NCBI GenBank assembly: GCA_003693705.1
Contig: RBZT01000562.1
Coordinates: forward strand, 700-64,699
Direction of reading: 5' to 3'
Origin: Polymyxa betae
Taxonomy: Eukaryota > Endomyxa > Phytomyxea > Plasmodiophorida > Plasmodiophoridae
Length of the DNA: 64,000 nt
Part shown: one piece after another, positions 23,399-34,605 of the stretch
Layout of the letters: each line of letters opens with the position of its first letter
How positions within the stretch are numbered: position 1 is the first letter of the stretch
The notes under the pieces: generated by a model
What the model was told of the DNA's origin: nothing
The model's database searches: none
What the model saw: the letters and a program-made list of their open reading frames with translations, nothing else
Position numbers and translations under genes: made by a program

Positions 23399-25273
23399 TT
23401 AGTCCATCGTCGTCAACGTCTGCTCCAAATCCGAAATAGTGTTCGCAACGCCTTGTGGTGCCGTACTTACGCCTAACGCAGCGCCAACACCCGGCCGGAA
23501 GTTTTGATGCTTTCCTGATCTCGGCAGTCGGAATCCAGCTGCATCTCCGCTACCACCTGCGGAATCCTTGACTGTTTCGACAAAAGAGCCAGGTATTGGA
23601 AAAATATCGTGAGCAGAACGAGAAATGAACGGGTTATGAGATGTAACAACAGGCAGCGACCTGACAGTTGGCGGCAGCGCCAGCTCTCGCCGTCTCTTCA
23701 AGACGCACCATATGGTTCCGAAAGCAATCAACACAGCAGCGGATGCAGCAACGCCAGTCGTAACGATGGCCGTGGGCATGCTGTCGCCGCTAGCTGTGGC
23801 CGAGCTTGGGCACGACGATTCGGTTAAACAGATGTAATCGCCAGACTGACAACGCATTAATGGAACGCATTCGATATTGATACTAATGGGATTATAAGCC
23901 GCAGACAGTAAAGTTCCTTGACGAATCACGCTATCAGGATTCTTGATCTCTTCTCGAAACGATAACGCGATTTTTAGCCCATCAGCAAGAGCAGCGGGCG
24001 TCGATCCAGCCAGAATCGTGAATGTCAGAATGGAATCCGTTCGATTCTTTGCGGTGACATCTATCAGCACAAATCTTGATACACTCAGCAACAGAACCGT
24101 GCAGATGTCCCTGACGGCCAGGCGCGCGTCGACCCGGTTCAGCGACTGCGATCTGGAACTGACATCAAGCGCGAGAGCCACCTTCACTCGATATCCGTTC
24201 TGCAACCTATTACGATCTTGAATGTCGGGTGGCGATTGCGTCGCATAGGTCGATGTATGCAAAGCAGACTCTGATGATGCCTGAAGCGCGGTGACAAGGC
24301 CAGAGGCTGCGCCTGAAGTTGAAGGTAAAGGGCTGAGGGTTGCGCCTCCTGATAATGAAGCGGTAGAGGGAGATGAGCACCAAGCGATAAGATTCATCCA
24401 TTTCCGTTGGGTTGGGCAGGGGTCTCCATAGTGCTGGTTGTCCACTGGGATGCTGCAGGACTTTTGCCCGATGCAGATCGCTTCGACGGATACCTGCGCC
24501 GAGACCGCCTCGCATTTGGGATTTCGGGTAAATTTCGGAAACAGGCCTGTTGATCGCCCATAGGACGCGAATTCGATGTTGACGATAACTGAATCGTTGT
24601 GGGTGCACGTTAAGACCATGTTGCCATAAAACTCAAAGCTTGTTCCACCTATTAGCTGACCTTGAACATATTGCATGTTTGTCGGGTAATTATTTCCTAA
24701 GCTTCTCACTTCGTTATCGGTTAAAGCAGTGTCATAGAGAGTTGCTAGATTTAAATAGCCTTGGGCTGACGAAAGCTTCAAGGTCAAGGCGGCGTCAGTA
24801 GGTAGAGGTGGTGCAGGCGCCGACATTGTCCTGGTTTGGGATATGATTGTTGTTCCATTAGCTCGCCTCCATGCGACTTTTGCCTGGTTGTTGCTGGAAT
24901 CCATTACGAATGCCATCAAAAACCAACCATCCACTGGCGGAAGTTCGCTCGTTATCGCGACCGTTTCGATGGTAGTCAATGAGGTCATATAATTAGCTGA
25001 CAGATAGATGCCTTGTGATAGGAACAGCGAAAGGAATACACCTGTGCCAGTTGTTACTGATACTATAGTATGGTCGGCATTCGAGTTCAGGTTGCTGGAA
25101 GATAGCTGCAGCCAGAACGTCCACGAGAAAGTTGGGCCTCTGATCGATTGATAAACGTTGGCGGCCTGATGGATGCCTGGCGACAAAGCGGTCGCATTGG
25201 GGTATATGATATATTCGTTAGCGTTCGCTATTATTGCTAAATAGGCGGAAATCGTTACCAAATGTATAATCAT
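23399..25273 (-). CDS. SUEL-lectin type I membrane receptor, copy 4 (intronless, diverged)
   Basis: One exon, 624 aa. Signal peptide (MIIHLVTISAYLAIIANA), jelly-roll/LamG-like domain (SFTWTFWLQL-like, VDGWFLMAFVMD), SUEL lectin (LTCTHNDSVIVNIEFASYGR, NPKCEAV, CIGQKSCSIPV, GDPCPTQRKWM), Ser/Thr stalk, the shared membrane-proximal domain (GYRVKVALALDV ... VSRFVLIDV ... NPDSVIRQG ... INIECVPL), TM helix (IVTTGVAASAAVLIAFGTIW) and a tail containing NPF (an EH-domain ligand type). It lacks both introns of the tandem copies and the YF tail motif. It may be a retrocopy or an older branch. It lies 15 kb from the tandem group in opposite orientation. Confidence 0.85.
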   Translation of the reverse strand: MIIHLVTISAYLAIIANANEYIIYPNATALSPGIHQAANVYQSIRGPTFSWTFWLQLSSSNLNSNADHTIVSVTTGTGVFLSLFLSQGIYLSANYMTSLTTIETVAITSELPPVDGWFLMAFVMDSSNNQAKVAWRRANGTTIISQTRTMSAPAPPLPTDAALTLKLSSAQGYLNLATLYDTALTDNEVRSLGNNYPTNMQYVQGQLIGGTSFEFYGNMVLTCTHNDSVIVNIEFASYGRSTGLFPKFTRNPKCEAVSAQVSVEAICIGQKSCSIPVDNQHYGDPCPTQRKWMNLIAWCSSPSTASLSGGATLSPLPSTSGAASGLVTALQASSESALHTSTYATQSPPDIQDRNRLQNGYRVKVALALDVSSRSQSLNRVDARLAVRDICTVLLLSVSRFVLIDVTAKNRTDSILTFTILAGSTPAALADGLKIALSFREEIKNPDSVIRQGTLLSAAYNPISINIECVPLMRCQSGDYICLTESSCPSSATASGDSMPTAIVTTGVAASAAVLIAFGTIWCVLKRRRELALPPTVRSLPVVTSHNPFISRSAHDIFPIPGSFVETVKDSAGGSGDAAGFRLPRSGKHQNFRPGVGAALGVSTAPQGVANTISDLEQTLTTMD

Positions 25274-26260
25274 GACCAGGCCTCAGTGAATCGCCAACGA
25301 TGCATTTTGAGATTTCCGGGATGTACGGATAAGATCAAGGCACGATTTTTTCGCCCTGGGTGCGCCTTAGGAATCCACGTGCCAATAAGATATTGAGGAT
25401 GACCAGTAATAGTTCTTCCGTATGGCTAGCATTATGCAGTTCTGCGCGTGTTTCATCCAAAATGGAATTGTGCATTTTTCTCACATCATTATAGATTAAA
25501 AGTGGCTGTTTACATGTTCATTCTCATTGCTAATATTCGTAAACCCGATTCTGTAAAGCCACAGAATCGCATTGACAGCGAATTCTCTCGTTTTAATGCT
25601 AGATAAGAGAATATCAACAAGTAGCTTGCAACCCAGTTTCCGTCTTTTAAGCGAACTGGTCTACAGCGATTAGTGTCCACTGAATCGAGACCGCTCAATC
25701 CATTGGTGTATATTTTCAGTTTATGGCACATGGAAAGTAGAAATATCACAATCAGACAGTCTTCTACCAAGGAAATTCAGAGTTTCCTTCATCAGTCAAT
25801 TTTTCTGGAAAAGCATATCTTTTTATGACGGCCAATTCCGCAGAATGTTCATGGGTTGGCTTGGGGAATTTCGCTTCGCTTTGAACAGTTTTTGGACTGG
25901 TTTTTCATTCTGCAATTTAAAAATTGTCCAATACTCTTTCTACGAATCGTCTGCTTTGCTGTTTCAATCTGATACGCATGAAAAGCTTCTACATCCGATG
26001 AAACCAGAAACAACACACAGATGAATTGTCTATTGCGCTACTTCTGCCATTTGTTCCCATACTTGCATTGCGATCAGCGTCTGCGGCCTCTGTCCCAAGT
26101 TCGTCGCGATTGCATCAAATTTCTCTTTACGGTCTCTCTACAGCATTTTTGAACGGGAAAGCGGGGCCCCGGAGTCAATTGACTCAGTTGGTCACCTTGA
26201 CTCTACGAACACGGCCGTCTGCTGTCATCTGTATCAGCTCATTCATCATTGGTCTCTCTC
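25274..26260. other. Intergenic between receptor copy 4 and USP48 (divergent)
   Basis: About 985 bp shared upstream region of two divergent genes. An open frame at 26026-26260 with a hydrophobic start runs into the USP48 start and has no recognised homology; not called. Confidence 0.5.
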
Positions 26261-29200
26261 ATGGTAGAGACGATCGTTATCGATTCCGATGACAGCGCGG
26301 ACGACGACGCTCTCGTCAAAGTCTATGGCTTTCACTTGCCGGCTTGTCAGGCGTCTTCTGGTCCAGCTCGGCACAAATCCTGCAAGAGACCGAACTGTCC
26401 TATTCGTGTATTTTCGGCCAAGCATTCGGAAGGCCATGGTGGAATTTGGACTCCACCTATAGCTCAAGTATCATCAATTTTTATTGCATTTCATTGCGAT
26501 TTTAGAAATTGATAGTTCTTCGTGTTAGGTTACAGCTTTGAAAACTCAGTTGAAAGAAGTAACGCCTCGTTTTCCAGCGACTTTGCCTGTTGGATTACAT
26601 AATATGGGCGCAACTTGCTATATCAATTCATTATTGCAAATGATATATGCGAATGTTCGTTTTCGTAACGCCCTCTTGGCTACCAAATGGTCGAGCCCTA
26701 TTTTGCGTCAAATGCAGCGTTTGTTTGCGGTACGTCCACATACGACCTGTATCAATCAATGTAATTGTCAATTCAGCGAATGACTTTGATCACGTCAGCT
26801 ACAATTACGCCAATAGAATTCGTCGAGTCGCTCAACATAAACAATGAAGTGCAACAGGACCTTCATGAGTTTAATAAGCTCTTACTTCAGCATATTCAGG
26901 TCCGACCTAGTCCTTTCGCCTTACGATTCTGAATCAATTTCCTAGTCCACTGCTGCACCGTTGACATTGGTTGAGGACGAGTATCACGGCCAACTTTCTT
27001 ATGTCACTGAATGCAGTGTTTGCAATAACGTGACCACTCGCAGCGAATCATTCGCAGATTTACAACTTAACCTGACTGAGTCGCTTGAGAAAAGGTTGTT
27101 AACATTCTTCCTTGGTCCACCTATATTTTCTAAATTGTCAATAGCTTCGAAGAATTGATATCTCCTGAGGTATTACAAGGCGACAATGCATACAGCTGTG
27201 AAGTCTGCAAGGCAAAACAAATCGCTCATCGACGCTTACGGGTGGATCGTTTACCGCCTACGATCAATCTGCATCTTGTGCGTTTTATCTTCGATCGAGA
27301 GACTTTCCGAAAAACCAAAGTAACGCATATCGTGATATTTTCCTGTAAAAATGACTTCGATTTAGTCGTTCACAAAAACTCGAATTCCAAAGTCCATTGA
27401 CTTGTCAAACTACACTTGTGATCAGTCAGACGTAGTAATTTGTTCGTCAGTGAAATTGGGTCTTAAATTTCTTAGGGCCCATTAATTTATGATTTGATCG
27501 CTGTTTTAAGGCATCAAGGTGCTTCTGCAGATTCGGGACATTTTGTTGCCGATATTCGATCAACTGATAATCAGACATGGGTAGGATCTGCTATTGTGAT
27601 CGCACACGGAACTAATGTTGGTTGTAGTATAGGTTTGATGACCACAATGTCTGAGTATTCTATTGTTGTGTTGAGCAGCGTGATTTATGTCCATGCTAGG
27701 TAAGGGACGTTATTGGCGGACTGGAGACTGAGGAATCGATCAATTCAAGCAATGCCTATATGCTTGTGTACACATCTCGAAGCTCAGTGGCTGCTGAAAA
27801 GCGAAATCATTCCAGTAGTAAATCAGTAATCGATTGCGAATTAGCAGCGGAGATCGCCGAACAAAACGGAATCTTAGAAAGGAAGCATACTCGAATATCG
27901 TCCGAACTTGCACTGCTTGTATGCTCGTAATTTAATATATGCGAAATTTTGAAATGCTATTGTGTTCAGGAGCAGCGCATTGCAGAGCGCAAACGCAATG
28001 TGGAGGCCGTTTACTCTCCCGAACATTGCGTGCTACCATTAGATTCGGATGTGGAGTTTGATGAAAAAGCTGTTGCTCTTCCTATCGATTGGTTACGGGA
28101 CTGGACGCGAAATGTATCTGAGAGCCCTCTCGATTGTAGTCCAATTATATGTCCGCATGGGCGTTTAAATCCCACACAGTCCGCGTACGTAGATTATGGC
28201 TCATTTCCGCCTAACTGACTTATCAGCAGGAAGATGTCACGTATAAGCAATTCTTCATGGTCGATAATTCAAAGTTCACTCTCAGCCCCTATTTCAGTTG
28301 GCCCTTCGAAGCAGTTATGTCGACAGTGTGTCGATTATTGTGAACATCTGAACGAATTACGCTCTTTACTGCAACCATCGCAACGAGAATTGGATGTTGA
28401 GCCAAATGCCATCTGGATCAGGTAATCTTCAAATTGCTGTCGATCTTCCGCTAAGTTAACTGCTGTCAGTTCTCAATATTTTCGGGCGTTGAACGCTGCT
28501 CTTAAGAATTCCGCGCCTCTTCCGCCAGTGCAAGGCATGCAAGAAGGCGTTTTATGTGATCACGGTGGTCTGTCGCTGTCTAGAGCTGTAAGGTCTCAGC
28601 TTTTCTGAGACTTGAATCCTCAGTTTTAACAGAGCCGATCTTTGATTTCTAATGAGGCATTAACCGTTTTAACCTTTTTGCTGGGAGAAGGAGATCAGAC
28701 GCTTCCGGCTCCTATTGGTCGGAACGCTGCTATCTGTATCATCTGTCAAGAGAATCGCGATCGGAATCGAGAAGAGCGGGTAGCCGATTCCAGCGCCCGC
28801 AAAAATGAACGCGGCTTGCTGAAAGATACAATCCGGCTGGGTACAAAACGTCCTCGCTCGGGGAAATATTACATTGCACCGCAAGAATGGTTGGTAGCTG
28901 TCTCGAAGTGGCCTCGCTTTCACATGAATATATTCAAGGTTTGCCTGTTGGAACGATTTTACATTGGCTGGTACGGGCAAATCTAGTTCTCCTTCGCCAG
29001 GGCCCATTCTTACTCGGTAGGATTTTGTTTAGCTTTGCGTCCCTTTTAATAACCCAGCTTTCAGGTCTTTACTTTGTGAGGATCATGGGCAGTTGTTGCA
29101 TAAACTATCATGGCCCGAATCTGACGGCCTCTTGTCTGTCGCGACTGATTCCCCATTGCGGCTTATCGCTGCTAGTGAATATCCTTTTCTCAAGTCACGA

Positions 29201-29864
29201 TATAGTGTCTCTGGTCCTGATATACTGGTCACTTTTACCAGCAGGAGTCTGGAGCTTGATGAGTATAGGTTTTGCTATGTGATATTTTCTTCTGTTCACT
29301 TGTGCACAGTTCACGCAATCAAGATATGGAATGCTCGCATGGAGTGTGCTTTGAGTGCATTCATCTCTTGCAGCTGAAAACCCTCTCTTATAAAGAAGGA
29401 ACGATCTATATCGTAGAAGAAAAGGACGCTGAAAAAATGTAATTTATTCTAAATTTCAAGTGATAATACTGAGTGTAGTTAGGTTGCGAAGAAAACGGAG
29501 ACGTCAGAGTCGTTCCCATGTTCTTGAGCTCAAAGTCAACTCCACTGACTCGGTGGGAAATGTGAAGCTACGGATCTGGGAGCGGCTGGATGTGCATCCC
29601 AGTCGACAGACTTTGGTTAACATGGATTTCGATCCATTGCCGGATTCTTCTACTTTAGAGGTTTTGTTTTCCGATCCACAAATTAAATATATAAATGGAC
29701 TTGTTCAGAAATGCGGCGTAGCCCGAGGCGCGACGTTATTCGTAAGGATTGCAGAAACCGAAGGTGATGAAGACATTGCAGTTGATATGGACAGTGCAAT
29801 GGATATTATTAAGCCTGAACATCGGGCTGGCTTTGCAGGCAGTGCTCTGGAATCGTTGCTGTAA
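26261..29864 (+). CDS. USP48: USP48-like ubiquitin carboxyl-terminal hydrolase
   Basis: A multi-exon C19 peptidase with USP48 order. N-terminus MVETIVIDSDDSADD and a Cys/His-bearing segment (LPACQAS, CKRPNCPIR); Cys box LHNMGATCYINSLLQM; fingers YHGQLSYVTECSVCNNVTTR and YSCEVCKAKQIAHR; FVRFIFDRE-like stretch; His box GASADSGHFVADIR; a split codon restoring WFDDHNV. Downstream DUSP-like segments follow (VALPIDWLRDWTRN, ICPHGRLNP, CDHGGLSLSR, YYIAPQEWLVAVSKW), and a C-terminal ubiquitin-like segment (VLELKVNSTDSVGNVKLRI) with an acidic tail. Catalytic Cys, His and Asp are present. USP48 deubiquitinates nuclear proteins. Exon edges in the middle (28200-29460) are only partly resolved. Confidence 0.85.
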
Positions 29865-30099
29865 AATGCACAATCAGGGGTGCAGAAGTGGTATATATCT
29901 ATCGATTTCTTCTCATTTATGCTTATAAAGTATTTAATCAGAAAACACTTGGATCAAAGTGTTGTAGCTCTTCAAGTGTTTACTGATCAATGGCAAAGTC
30001 AAAATTTAGCCCCAAAAAACTCGTCGGCTTGTTGCATAATGCATAGTGGGGCGAAAAAAATGGTTTGAGGGATAAAACACTGGAACGACTTCAAAACGT
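29865..30099. other. 3' flank of USP48
   Basis: No gene seen. Confidence 0.4.
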
Positions 30100-30303
30100 T
30101 CATTCCCCTCTAACCCTCCTCGTGACGACCGAGGAGTAATTAAACTTGGAAGTGATCCCGACCGTGCGTCCGTGAATGATCTGACATGCAGCCAGCTTCC
30201 ACTCGGGTACCACCTCCATCACGTTAAGATGCCGGTCGCATTTGGTATCCATAGTTTCGTACCCGGCGAGATTTGGTCGCATCAAAGCTTCGGGCAGTGT
30301 CAT
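30100..30303 (-). CDS. Small unknown ORF or terminal exon
   Basis: An open frame from ATG ATG at 30298-30306 encodes about 67 aa (MTLPEALMRPNLAGYETM ... VPEWKLAACQIIHG). Third positions are GC-rich as in nearby coding exons, and a TATTAG acceptor-like site sits just before the ATG, so it could be a last exon of a minus-strand gene. I do not recognise it. Confidence 0.3.
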   Translation of the reverse strand: MTLPEALMRPNLAGYETMDTKCDRHLNVMEVVPEWKLAACQIIHGRTVGITSKFNYSSVVTRRVRGE

Positions 30304-30407
30304 CATTGCTAATATTGCGAGCTAGTCTATGTTCAATATACACATCACCCAGTGCATGCGAAGTCTGGTCTCGACGTTTAGAGCCAAAAAAGGGTTTCTC
30401 TGTTGCT

Positions 30408-31066
30408 ATGTCTCAAATTACGAACATTTCAAGGGAATTGAATTTAAGCTGTGCAAGTTTCAGAAGCTCAGTCGAAGGAAAACTGGACTTGTGCTTTCTG
30501 TAATGTTGGCGACTGGCTAAATACTCATGTTTTGCAAGTTTGTTTGCTCTGTTCAAGCACGCAATCGGATGACGGGATGGAAGCAGAGGTATACTTTCCG
30601 GGATTGGACGATAGCGAGTATTGAAATTGAAGAATGTGAGTCCTTCGTTAGTGGAGCATTTTTCTTAGTCACAGCAGGGTCGGGATGATTTCGAGCCAGA
30701 CAACTGGCGATCAAGAATTGCCGAAATCTTTCAAATTTTTCGTTATTGGGCCTGATCCAAGGCTGTGCAAGTGCAATTCCAGCATGGGCGTGATAATACA
30801 TCGTCGCCTGCGACCTATTCCTGCGGACGAATGACACAAAACGTTATGGACTGTCAACACATTTCGGATCATTCAGATTTTCTAGAAATTCTGGCAAGCT
30901 GGCAAGCCCGCCAGACAATGGAAACCCTTTACAAGGTGTTATCCTCGAAGTCTATCTGCAACAGCGTGTGACTTTGACAATTGACAATCAGGCCGCATAT
31001 TGGTCTAATCATCCATTAGTTACAGCTGACCACATACTGCTGTTAAAATACGATGGGAGCTGTTAG
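30408..31066 (+). CDS. Unknown spliced gene with a RanBP2-like zinc finger (model unresolved)
   Basis: A zinc-binding motif WTCAFCNVGDWLN followed by VCLLC (near 30485-30560) resembles a RanBP2/NZF finger with a longer loop. Further exon-like pieces follow in other frames: SQQGRDDFEPDNWRSR near 30668, and a strongly coding-like last exon ending GVILEVYLQQRVTLTIDNQ ... ILLLKYDGSC with TAG at 31064. Small introns must join them but I could not fix all boundaries or the start. NZF fingers bind ubiquitin or RNA; no function is claimed. Confidence 0.35.
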
Positions 31067-31100
31067 GGTTCAATCTGATGAATTTCCATATTTGGGCGAA

Positions 31101-33854
31101 TTATGACATCTGATGATGATTGTCGGCGACCTTCTTGCACATGTACATGTTCACATCGCGCGTGATGCCGAACAACGCTTTATGGACGATGCCGCCGCCG
31201 AACGGAAACACCCGGACCCAGCCCCGACGCCTCTCATACTCCTGCTGGCTCTCCAAGCTCAACAGCTCGTGCATCATGGCCGCATCCGCTTTGTTCCTGC
31301 CTCGCAGCCAATACGAAGGCGACGCCGCCCGATACCGCGTCGCTTCGGGCGCCGGCGTTCGATCTTGCCTCAGGCCAACCATGTTCAGCAGGTCGGCCAG
31401 TACGGTCGACTTCACCTTGTAGTCCAGAGGCGTATCGCTGGTCAGCGACGGATGCCCATTCACCTCCAGCAGCCACGGCCGTAGAGTCGCATCCAGCAGA
31501 ATATCGAACCTAACAACCGTTTTCGTCATCGTTGCGATACGAGTCGTACTGGCCGTCGCAAACCCTAGCAAGCAGAAACAGGCGTCGCGGACGTGAACGT
31601 TCTGATGGATGGCGTAAACGACCTGATCCTCGATGGCGACGATGGTCTTGATGATGACCTGGTGGATATCGTGGAAGACGGTGTGGTCGTTAACGCCTCG
31701 TTGGCGAAGATGCCGGCGCAGGGCGGTCAGCGACCATTTGTGGCCGTTATCGTCGTCGTCGGCGTCGTTGTTGTGGACGAACGCGGCGCTGTTCTTGTTG
31801 ATCGAGTAGTTGGTCAGGTGAACGAACGGGTTCGAGAGAGAGGCATCGCTCATGGAGAACGGCTCGGTGGCGAACCGCAACAATCCCTGATTATGTTCAG
31901 AACATGATTGGACAGAGGGAGACATCATCGAGACCTCCTCATGGACGTAGATTCGCAGCGGATCGACTGACGTGACGGCGACGTACAGACGAATATCAAA
32001 CTTTCGCCCTGTTTGGAGATGTCAGACGATTTCAAACTTCAATTTAAAAACTGCGCGGTAAAAATTGTGAATTCATTAACTGCGTCAGTCAAAATCGAAA
32101 ACCATGCGCCCCAAGAGAACTTTTTTATCGCACAATAAAAACGAATGGCAAATTCACAACTGCGTCAGTGGCAAATCACAACAATTGCGCTTTAAGAGAA
32201 CTTTTTCACCGCGCATTTGAAAAAAAAAAACAACGCAAATTGATAGACTGCGTCAGTCAAAGCCAAAACAATCGCGCACAAAGAGAACTTTTTCGCCGCG
32301 CAAATAATGCCATGTGCCCATATCGATCAATACCTTGAATGAGATAAGGATGGGCGATATATCTGGAGACGACCAGATGAGAATTGTGAGGGATATCGGT
32401 TAGCTGCCGTGTGACGAATATGCCCCGGCCCTGGCAGGAGGCATGCGGCTTCACAATCCAGGCCGATGTCCGATGATTCAGGCTATGATAGGTTCGATCG
32501 AGCTTGTCGGCGTCCTACTCGCGACCGTTAGATGCAGGCGTCGATCAGGCGACGATTTGAGTACCGTCGGCAGCAGGAACGTTTCTGGAATGAAGCAATA
32601 CGGGTTCCCAGCAGCATGATGATCCTGCATTCTCGCCACGTTGATGAACAACGAATCCTTGCGCGTGATTTGCTCCAATAGCGGAAACCGGTTCACTTTC
32701 TGCCCTGAATCTTCTCATTACCATCGAGCATTCATTATAAAAGCAAGAAAAATAGGGAAAAATGTTCAACACAGTCCAAGAAATGCAAAAAATCGAGAAA
32801 AAGTTGAACGCTTTTTTTGTTAATTTCTGTACCTGGACGAAGGTGACGGAAGATCTCAATACGAATTGGAGAGCGGCCGCCGATCCAATACAGATCCCAG
32901 CTGTTCCCTGAACGAAGGCGACGGAACCCGGCCTGTTGCAGAATCTGGCGCAGAATGCGATTATCGCCTAAACAGGATCGCGTTCAGCGACGTCAGATTT
33001 GGCAGATGCCGCCGCCCTACCTGGCATCTTGTAGTACAGAATCGGCGGCAGATTCGTTGCTGGCGGCGGCTCCGAGCCGGGCAACGAAAACGGCCGCGAA
33101 CGACGCCGAGGTCGGGCGCTCCGGGTTCGAACGCATTCGTGTTCGTTGCAGCATTCGTGCTCGTCGCCGTCGTCGTCGTCGGCCAAGCTTCGCATCGGAC
33201 GCAGGAACTGAACCGTCTCGGAGCGATTCTCGCAGATCTGGGCGACTTCTGAAAGGCGCTCGTTCAGAACCGATCGAAGGCGTTTGCAGCCGTACTTTCC
33301 GCCGCCTCTGCCAGAATCGAGCAATCTCGTCGTCGTTTCACGACCGAGATCGGCCTGTTGATTGGCGTCGCTGTTGGCCTTCCTGGAGGCATTCGCGATC
33401 GATTCGGCGTTTTCTGCCTGCAGATGGGTTGAGAGAAGGAGCGGATTTGTTGCTGCAATGGTACATGTTGGGCGATGACAAATGGATGGGAGGCGGTGTG
33501 GATTCGGCGGCGGCCAGATAATCGAGGCGACCGGACGCCCGGCTCCATTGATGGTAATGACGATTAATCAGCGTCTGCTTGGCGTGCCAATGGACCTGTT
33601 TGCGATGCTGCACTCCGGGTCGATGCCGAGCCGGGCCCGAATCTGTCTTCGTTATGAATTCAGTATTGGCAGCTGACTGTTATGTTACCATCCAGCGCCT
33701 TCATGATCCGTTTCAGCTGCTCGCGGGCCAGCTGCTCCTGGCGCTGGACCGTCTCTTCGCCCAGCAGCGGCGGCCACTCGTCGCCGGTCGTACTGGACTC
33801 GATCAGCGTCTCGAGATGGTTGCTGAGCCGGGCTCGCATCTCCGATAACGACAT
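31101..33854 (-). CDS. Tubulin tyrosine ligase-like (TTLL) glutamylase
   Basis: The catalytic TTL domain is clear. In order: SWDLYWIGG, GQKVNRFPLLEQITRKDSLF, PETFLLP, VKPHASCQGRGIFV (ATP-binding), RYIAHPYLIQG, KFDIRLYVAVTSVDPLRIY, NPFVHLTNYSINKNS, CFCLLGF then VRFDILLDATLRPWLLEVN (metal-binding E and N) and PLDYKVKSTVLADLLNMVG. These are ATP-grasp ligases that add glutamate or glycine to tubulin tails on axonemes, in line with CFAP46 elsewhere in the window. The N-terminal 200 or so residues (33854 down to about 33000) are assembled from exon-like pieces (MSLSEMRARLSNHLETL, KQTLINRHYHQWSR, KRLRSVLNERLSEVAQI) and are less certain. One intron (about 32000-32336) holds a three-copy repeat. Confidence 0.85.
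32055..32312 (-). repeat. Three-copy tandem repeat within a TTLL intron
   Basis: Three diverged units of about 75-86 bp, each with the core AAAAAGTTCTCTT, then a GCGC, then ACTGACGCAGT (minus-strand sense). They make up most of a 340-bp intron. Confidence 0.8.
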
Positions 33855-33927
33855 GACGAACGTTGCCAATATTGTTTCACCCCCGATCTCGGCGGGTACT
33901 CGGTTTTGATCCGGGGTCCTGGACCGA

Positions 33928-34362
33928 ATGATGGAGGTCCAGCACGACCGACTCCAGCGCCATTATCGGGACAGTATTCGGCAGAGGCTGCAACAGAAGC
34001 TCTCCGCCGTCGAATTGAGGAAGTCGTCGGCGGCCCAGACCATCGCCAACGATTGCCGAAACGACGCGATGTTGCTCAGCCCGACGATCCGCAGCTTCTC
34101 CGATCGCAACCCGCCGGAGGATGGACAGTACGACCATGCCCCTGCGATCGCCAGTCAACGCGAAGCGGAATCGACTGTTCCAAGAGACGAAATTAAGGAG
34201 CCGGATAGCCAGGGAACTGTAACAGCGAAGACAGGAACAGAGGCGATCAATGATAAGAAGCAGCTGCTGGTTGAAAGAAGTCCAGCGCATCTCGTCGTTA
34301 TCGCTGTATTGCAGGCATTGATCATCTTTCTGCTGGTTTTTTACATAATCAGATTCAGATAA
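33928..34362 (+). CDS. Tail-anchored membrane protein, unknown
   Basis: A single-exon frame of 144 aa with a helical, Arg/Gln-rich N-terminal half (QHDRLQRHYRDSIRQRLQ), a hydrophilic middle and one C-terminal TM helix (LVVIAVLQALIIFLLVFYII) followed by RFR. This is the topology of tail-anchored proteins such as SNAREs and Use1-like factors, but no SNARE layer pattern is obvious. It is divergent from the TTLL gene with only 73 bp between the two start codons, so a shared promoter is likely. Upstream exons are possible. Confidence 0.6.
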   Translation: MMEVQHDRLQRHYRDSIRQRLQQKLSAVELRKSSAAQTIANDCRNDAMLLSPTIRSFSDRNPPEDGQYDHAPAIASQREAESTVPRDEIKEPDSQGTVTAKTGTEAINDKKQLLVERSPAHLVVIAVLQALIIFLLVFYIIRFR

Positions 34363-34605
34363 AGCGGATGGAATTTCTTGCCAATCAAAACAGGATTATC
34401 CAGATGGCATCTCACATTTTACCAAGAACAATAGATGCTGAAAGAGATGCAGAAACAAGCACGAAAAACTGCTCGAGAAAAGGCACAATGACAAGAGCGA
34501 GTGTACTGATCATTCGAGGTGGATCTTTATAGAATGAAAATGTGTCAAATGAAACATCGTATAATTTGGTAATGGCATAAAGGCGATAGTAATCGTGAGA
34601 CAGTC
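34363..34605. other. Convergent 3' flanks
   Basis: Between the stops of the tail-anchored protein and the L-type lectin; nothing else seen. Confidence 0.4.

Noticed and set aside
26026-26292. Hydrophobic-start open frame just upstream of USP48
   Set aside because: No homology, overlaps the USP48 start in another frame, and is probably promoter or UTR.
31558-31567. AAACCCTAG motif counted as a further telomere-like site
   Set aside because: It lies in a conserved TTLL coding block (LLGF) and is explained by the protein sequence.
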